A DNA stretch of 64,000 bases from Welwitschia mirabilis (Eukaryota > Gnetophyta > Gnetopsida > Welwitschiales): NCBI GenBank assembly GCA_051453625.1, contig JBOZIK010000001.1, positions 34,877,914-34,941,913 of the forward strand, read 5' to 3'. The notes beneath the pieces were generated by a model. The model was not told where the DNA came from and did not search any database. It was given only the letters and a program-made list of their open reading frames with translations. Positions 59,706 through 64,000 of this stretch are shown here, piece after piece. Each line of letters begins with the position of its first letter. The stretch's first letter is position 1. Made by a program: the position numbers and the translations under genes.

Positions 59706-59968
59706 GATTTTTATAGATAGAATACTATAAACAAAGTTTTATAGATAGAATATAAAGTTTTACAGAAAAAATACTAGAGACGGATCTTTGTAGATAGAAT
59801 GTTTAAAATAGACTTGTAGACAAAACATTGAAGATAGATTTTTACAGACAGAATACTGAAAATAAACTTTTGTAGGTAGAACACTAAAAACAAACTTTTA
59901 TAAATAGAATAATGAAGATAGACTTTTGCAAATAGAATAAAATAGACTTTTGTAGATACATTTTAAAG
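59706..59968 (+). repeat. Minisatellite, 24-30 bp units, copy 2
   Basis: Same unit order as 56684-56945 with point differences, mostly transitions ('tagatttttatagatagaat', 'gtttt.cagaaaaaatact', 'tagacttttgtagatac'). Confidence 0.85.
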
Positions 59969-59989
59969 GCCTATTTATTTCACGATCTA

Positions 59990-60232
59990 AACTTTATTCA
60001 TGATTTGGGGAATTTTCGCTCATTTAATTAGGTGCTTGATGGATTCCATCGAACTATGGACAAGGCCTTTAAAAGAAATAAAGATTATCCCTTACTTACT
60101 TTCAGGCATGTTGATGATGCTTTGAATGCTCTCAAGGAACCACATGGAAGAATACTCCCTATTAGACTATGAAGATCAAAGGCAGATTTAGCAGCTGATG
60201 CAAATGATAGGAAATCCCTTGGAAGATACAAC
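59990..60232 (+). pseudogene. RRM-type gene fragment (UBA2-like), copy 2
   Basis: The 81-codon frame matches copy 1 with the same two stops: HDLGNFRSFN, stop, VLDGFHRTMDKAFKRN, KDYPLLTFRHVDDALNALKE, PHGRI, stop, SKADLAADANDRK. Flanking DNA on the left is retroelement, so this looks like a host gene fragment picked up by, or sitting next to, a retroelement. No intron is seen, but the fragment is too short to tell a cDNA from a single exon. Confidence 0.4.
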
Positions 60233-60699
60233 ACATTTAATTATATGAACAAGCACAGAACTCCTATAAGTATTGTATTTTTAATGCATTGTCTGACGCT
60301 GAAGGTAAAGAAAATACCTTTTGCCTACTATCTCATTACTTGCACGATTTCTATTTAACTCACTTGCCATACTTCCTTTCTTTTGAAAAATTAATGCGGC
60401 TATAAAGTTCTAAACCAGTGCACTAATAGTGCAAAAATTTCAACTAGGATCATAGTTCTAAGAGCCCGACGGACCATAGTGGGTAAGCACAGGTTAGCTG
60501 ACATAGATCAGTTATTGGTAGGCAGAAGTGATAACTAGAGAAATAGCAGTGGGTGATCATGTGCACACAGGCAGCTGCAACCAAGAGCACAACTATTGAT
60601 GGACAACAGTGCATGGAAGACAGAGGCAGGAAGCATGGACATGATAAGGGCAAGGTCATGAAAAGCAGAACATGGAAATACATGTTAATGTTAAGAGGT

Positions 60700-61490
60700 C
60701 ACATTATAGTGGTAGTGTAAGCTTGGTAAACTATGGTAGTAGCAGGTTGACATAAGCATAGGTAAATTAGAGGATAATAGAGGACAGTGGCATATGCAAG
60801 GAGTGGAGCATATTATGATAGTGAATAGCACAATAATGCATGGATGTGATGGGATAAGCAGTAAGGTATAGCAAGGAGAGCAAGTAGGAAAAGAAAGATG
60901 GTCGTTAATGGTGCATCAAAACACTACCAAAGAAACTCATAAAAAAATAAAATAGTGATTCTTGCTCTTAAAAAATCATATCTATTTTTCAAAAAACAAG
61001 ATGGTTTCTTAAAGAAGAAACCTTTAAAAAAACTTTATATTTCCTTAAAAAAGGAAATTTAAAAAAATGCCTCTTGAAAAAATAGGCCATCCTAAAAAAA
61101 TACTCCTTAAAAAATAAAAAGGAAAAAAACACTAAAGGGGAAAAACCCAATAGGGTTAGGAGAGAGAAATAAAGGGGTAAAAGAGAATCCCAAGAATCCC
61201 TTATAAAAGCCTAAAAAAAACATAAAGAGATCACAAGAAGCTCCAAAGCTCAAGGATGACCAAAGAGAGCTCACAAGATGTCCTCTAAACTTTCAGGAAA
61301 TAAAAGAGCAAGAATCATGAGCAAGATTTTTCCAAAATCAAAATTTTATTTCTCCAAAATATTCTCCGTCCTTATTACAATGAAGAGCTTTCTTATAAAG
61401 ACAAGCACATAATTAGGATTTCATTAGGGTGTTTATGTTCCCCTAGGCATAGGACCATGGTGTATATACAAACCTTAGCATAGGCCTTAG
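60700..61490. other. A-rich low-complexity sequence and LTR-like end
   Basis: 60940-61180 is A-rich low-complexity DNA with repeated 'cttaaaaaa' stretches. 61220-61480, read on the minus strand, has a plant-LTR-like composition: a 'tataagaaagctcttcattg' block, 'gagaaataaaattttg' (possible polyadenylation region) and 'gattcttgctcttttatttc'. I could not find its partner LTR. Confidence 0.3.
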
Positions 61491-62235
61491 ACATAATTAA
61501 ATTATTTTTTTAGGCTATCATATTGACTATACTCTTAAGGGAGTATTGTTAGTAAACATTTTAAGTTCAAATCTCCCCAGATGTTTAAAAGATAAGTTTG
61601 TCTTATAAAAGAGGTTAGAAAATCTTGGCCACCTCCTAAGTAAACATTCAAGTGATGTAATAGTAGCATAATACTTAAAAGGTAAAATAAAAGTAATGAA
61701 TAATACTTTAAAAACTGAATTGATCAAAACTGAAAGTATTATTATTGAAACATGAACAACATTAAAATGGTAGTTATCAAGGCAGGGGGTGGTGGGGCAT
61801 TTTGATATTGGACCTAAGGCATTAATAATAAAACTTTTCAAATATAACATAAACCTGACTATCTGAACTACTACCATAAAAATGCCTTAATTCTTATATA
61901 ATGGATTTGATAAGGATCAACTTCTCTAAAAAGCTACTTTTAAAATTGACTAAAGAAATGAAATAGGTTTCTGAGAGAGCATCATACAAGAAGGAAATCA
62001 TATCAAAAAAATTAAATACAATAGAATATCAAATTCTAATAAAGTAGCTCATATAGTTTACCTGTGATATTCCTTGATGCTCCTTATTCTTATGGCCCCT
62101 AAATTACCTTTGTATTACTAGCTCAATAATTAATCTTATAGCTTAATAATCTAATTTAATAAGAATCTATGTGTTATGATATTCCCAAGGTTAATAAAAC
62201 TTTATCCTAGACTTAAAAAATGTATTTTACTTCAA
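61490..62235 (-). repeat. Dispersed repeat R, copy 2 (flank of the laccase pseudogene)
   Basis: Inverted counterpart of 46395-47065. The sense strand starts 'aaagttttattaaccttggg' (62210 side) and ends 'aatactcccttaagagtata'. Homology between the two loci is continuous from the laccase stop codon through this repeat, so it was present before the locus was duplicated. Confidence 0.75.
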
Positions 62236-62480
62236 CCTTTATTCCCGAGAAAAGATGGCAACCGTATTTTCGAAAGAAATAAAATTTAAGTTTGGTCGTT
62301 CTATATTGCCAGAGGTAAAATAAAGGAAGCGCTAACTCATACATGTACGCATCCAAATTTAGTAATCTAACGGTACACTGTTCATTCGCCAATCACTTAC
62401 ATGCATGGCGGATCTGCAGCCTCCAGTTTATAACCTTAACCCTAACAAATACGGACGGCAGATTGTCCTATATCCATACA

Positions 62481-63906
62481 TTATGAAATAGAACTGTCAG
62501 CGTCATCGCCTGTCGTTTGCCGTTGAATCACAGTCCTGTCGGAAAGCATACATCTCTGAAAATCCGGTAGAGACGGAAGCATTTTATTCTGCGGGCCAAC
62601 ACCGTCGAGAGTCAAGAAAAACCATCGACATGCCAATGGACATATGATAATCGACATGACAGTGGAAAAACCACACCCCAGGATTGTCCGCCATGAAGCG
62701 GAGGGCAGCCCACCCGTTTAATGGCAGATTGAACATCTTCAGTTTCGGCGAATCCACCAAGTTGAAGGTTTTCGGATCATTCAGAGGATCGTAGTTGCCA
62801 AAGCCCCTACCGACGATAAAGAAATCGTGGCCGTGCAGATGGAAATTATGGAACTCCCCGCTGTGGATGCCGATTGGATAACCAACTGAACTGTCGAATT
62901 GAATCGCAGAACCTTCACCTTGGTGGCCTTGATACTGTATGTCATCACAATGTCATGTTAGTGAAATCGAATACCTCTTGCGGTCTATCTAGGAAATCCG
63001 TGGTATAGATGCCACAAATGTTTAACAAATAGGCCTCGAGAATCGACAAAGATATGGGTTCCATAAATGAAATGTTGTTTAGGCTACTTACTATTCACTC
63101 GTTGTTTGGACCCATGCAGGTTATGTTGGAATTATTGTAAGGAATTATGCCTGGATTCTCAGTGAAGAAGAGGTTTTCATTCGGTTCTCCGTTAGGCATG
63201 CTAGAAATGTTTAATGCAGAGTGCAGGCTGCACAGTGCCCAGTAAAAGCGCTCCACGGTGTTCATGTCATTAACCGGCGAAAGGTCTGGGATACTGTCGA
63301 GAAGGACGTGGGCAGATGGAAAAGAGTTACAGATATAGTCGATGCTAGCCATGGTTGTGGTTTCATCGAAGGGAACTGCCTGGGATGGCCAGTAGGCTCA
63401 TGTTGTGATGAAAAATGAGCTACCACACTTACTCTTGTCAAATGTAATTAGCACATCAGCGGTTTCGCCAAAGTGGTTTTGTGTACTGTGCATCGACCGT
63501 GACCAACGTTGCTATGTAGCTGTTGAAATGAAGAAATATCGTGTAGGCTATGGCTACATTTATTATGCAGAAAAGAATGGTTTCTCCTTTAGTCACCTTT
63601 ATGCGACTCATTTTGTAATTGCAGAAGATCAGAAAGAAAGAAAGATTTTGCAGACTAGTAAAAGTTGAGGCAACATTCCACAGCAATATTAGAACACAAG
63701 TTATCTGGGCAAGAAGCGAAGTGTCCGAGATTGCCGTTGATGGTAAGTGACTCGCAGAGGTTTGGTTTCCTTTCATCGAAAAGGAATGCTTCCTTTATTT
63801 TTAGTGAAGATCATCAGCAAGGGATTTACAGGGTCAGCGTCCCACCACTGATTGAAGCAGAAAAACAAGTTTGTCAATAGAATTTGGCTGAAGATCGTCA
63901 GCAAGG
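62481..63906 (-). pseudogene. Laccase pseudogene, inverted partial copy of 43994-46130
   Basis: The minus strand matches the laccase from late intron 3 to beyond the stop. Exon 4 remnant is about 63720-63849, intron 4 about 63635-63719, exon 5 remnant 62481-63634 (stop TAA at 62481-62483). Lesions: splice donor of intron 4 GT to AT; acceptor AG lost (ttacaaa); a 26-base deletion near 63472; stops at 63398-63400 (AGA to TGA) and 63095-63097 (CGA to TGA); a one-base deletion in the 'acattg.tgatgaca' region (about 62945); a 4-base deletion near 62865; and an extra 24-30 bases inside exon 4 (63797-63825). Introns are kept, so it is a DNA-level duplication. Exons 1-3 are missing; homology stops at about 63906. 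The copper motifs HLHGH and HCHVDYH are still readable, as is the axial Met. Confidence 0.92.
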
Positions 63907-64000
63907 CAAGTTTATGCTTAATAAAATATTTGGGAAGTATTAGATTACTTGAAATCCCAATTTTTGTAATTGTTATATTATTGAAATGTTGTATTATTGA

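Larger units (their letters stand above)
59545..60645. repeat. Duplicated chimeric segment, copy 2
   Basis: Counterpart of 56522-57623. Here the segment is continuous with its flanks: integrase C-terminus and LTR on the left, purine-rich non-coding sequence on the right. Integrase fragment to about 59690 (minus), minisatellite 59706-59968, RRM-like fragment 59990-60232 (plus). Confidence 0.85.

Noticed and set aside
60450-60683. 77-codon minus-strand ORF rich in Cys, Leu and His
   Set aside because: The matching frame in copy 1 (57422-57727) runs into a gap; no domain is recognised and the sense strand is purine-rich non-coding sequence.
63221-63880. Plus-strand ORFs over the laccase pseudogene
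   Set aside because: They are antisense to the pseudogene and arise from its composition.
1-64000. tRNA or rRNA genes
   Set aside because: None seen by eye; tRNA-like sequence was found only as retroelement primer sites. A covariance-model scan was not possible.

Overview
The window looks like plant nuclear DNA from a repeat-rich genome: very AT-rich (roughly 70%) and CpG-poor, with decayed Ty3/gypsy, Ty1/copia and LINE sequence, microsatellites and scaffold gaps. The only intact gene I can support is a plant-type laccase with introns in the usual plant positions. The species cannot be told from the sequence; a seed plant is most likely.

Layout. 1-9100: a decayed minus-strand Ty3/gypsy element of the Athila/Tat type, in the order 3' LTR, integrase, RNase H, reverse transcriptase, protease, gag, 5' LTR. 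9230-9700: a Ty1/copia fragment. 10392-11760: coding-like sequence I do not recognise. 12776-22240: a plus-strand element of the same LTR family with long LTRs, a decayed tRNA-Asp-type primer site, gag and protease, but no reverse transcriptase or integrase. 22690-24880: a decayed plant-transposon-protein-like sequence, tandemly duplicated. 25100-28820: two more LTR copies pointing towards each other. 28900-31720: a second minus-strand gypsy pol of another lineage. 32281-43200: microsatellites, unrecognised coding-like sequence, a protease fragment and a miniature LTR element (TRIM candidate).

43230-46400 is a sharp GC/CpG-rich island with the laccase gene (five exons, 593 aa, signal peptide, all four copper motifs). 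A decayed inverted copy of its 3' half lies at 62481-63906. Both copies carry the same downstream repeat, so gene and flank were duplicated together as DNA. Between them are a LINE pseudogene, a third copy of the flank repeat, a gypsy protease fragment, two tandem arrays, and a 1.1 kb segment present twice that joins an integrase fragment, a minisatellite and what looks like a captured RRM-protein gene fragment.

There is no operon-like organisation. The structure comes from repeated retroelement insertion, nesting, deletion and duplication around one gene. The most unusual signals are a short palindromic cassette repeated more than 20 times in the LTR/leader regions of one retroelement family, the duplicated chimera, and a methionine at the axial copper position of the laccase. 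All translations were done by eye, so boundaries given as round numbers are approximate.
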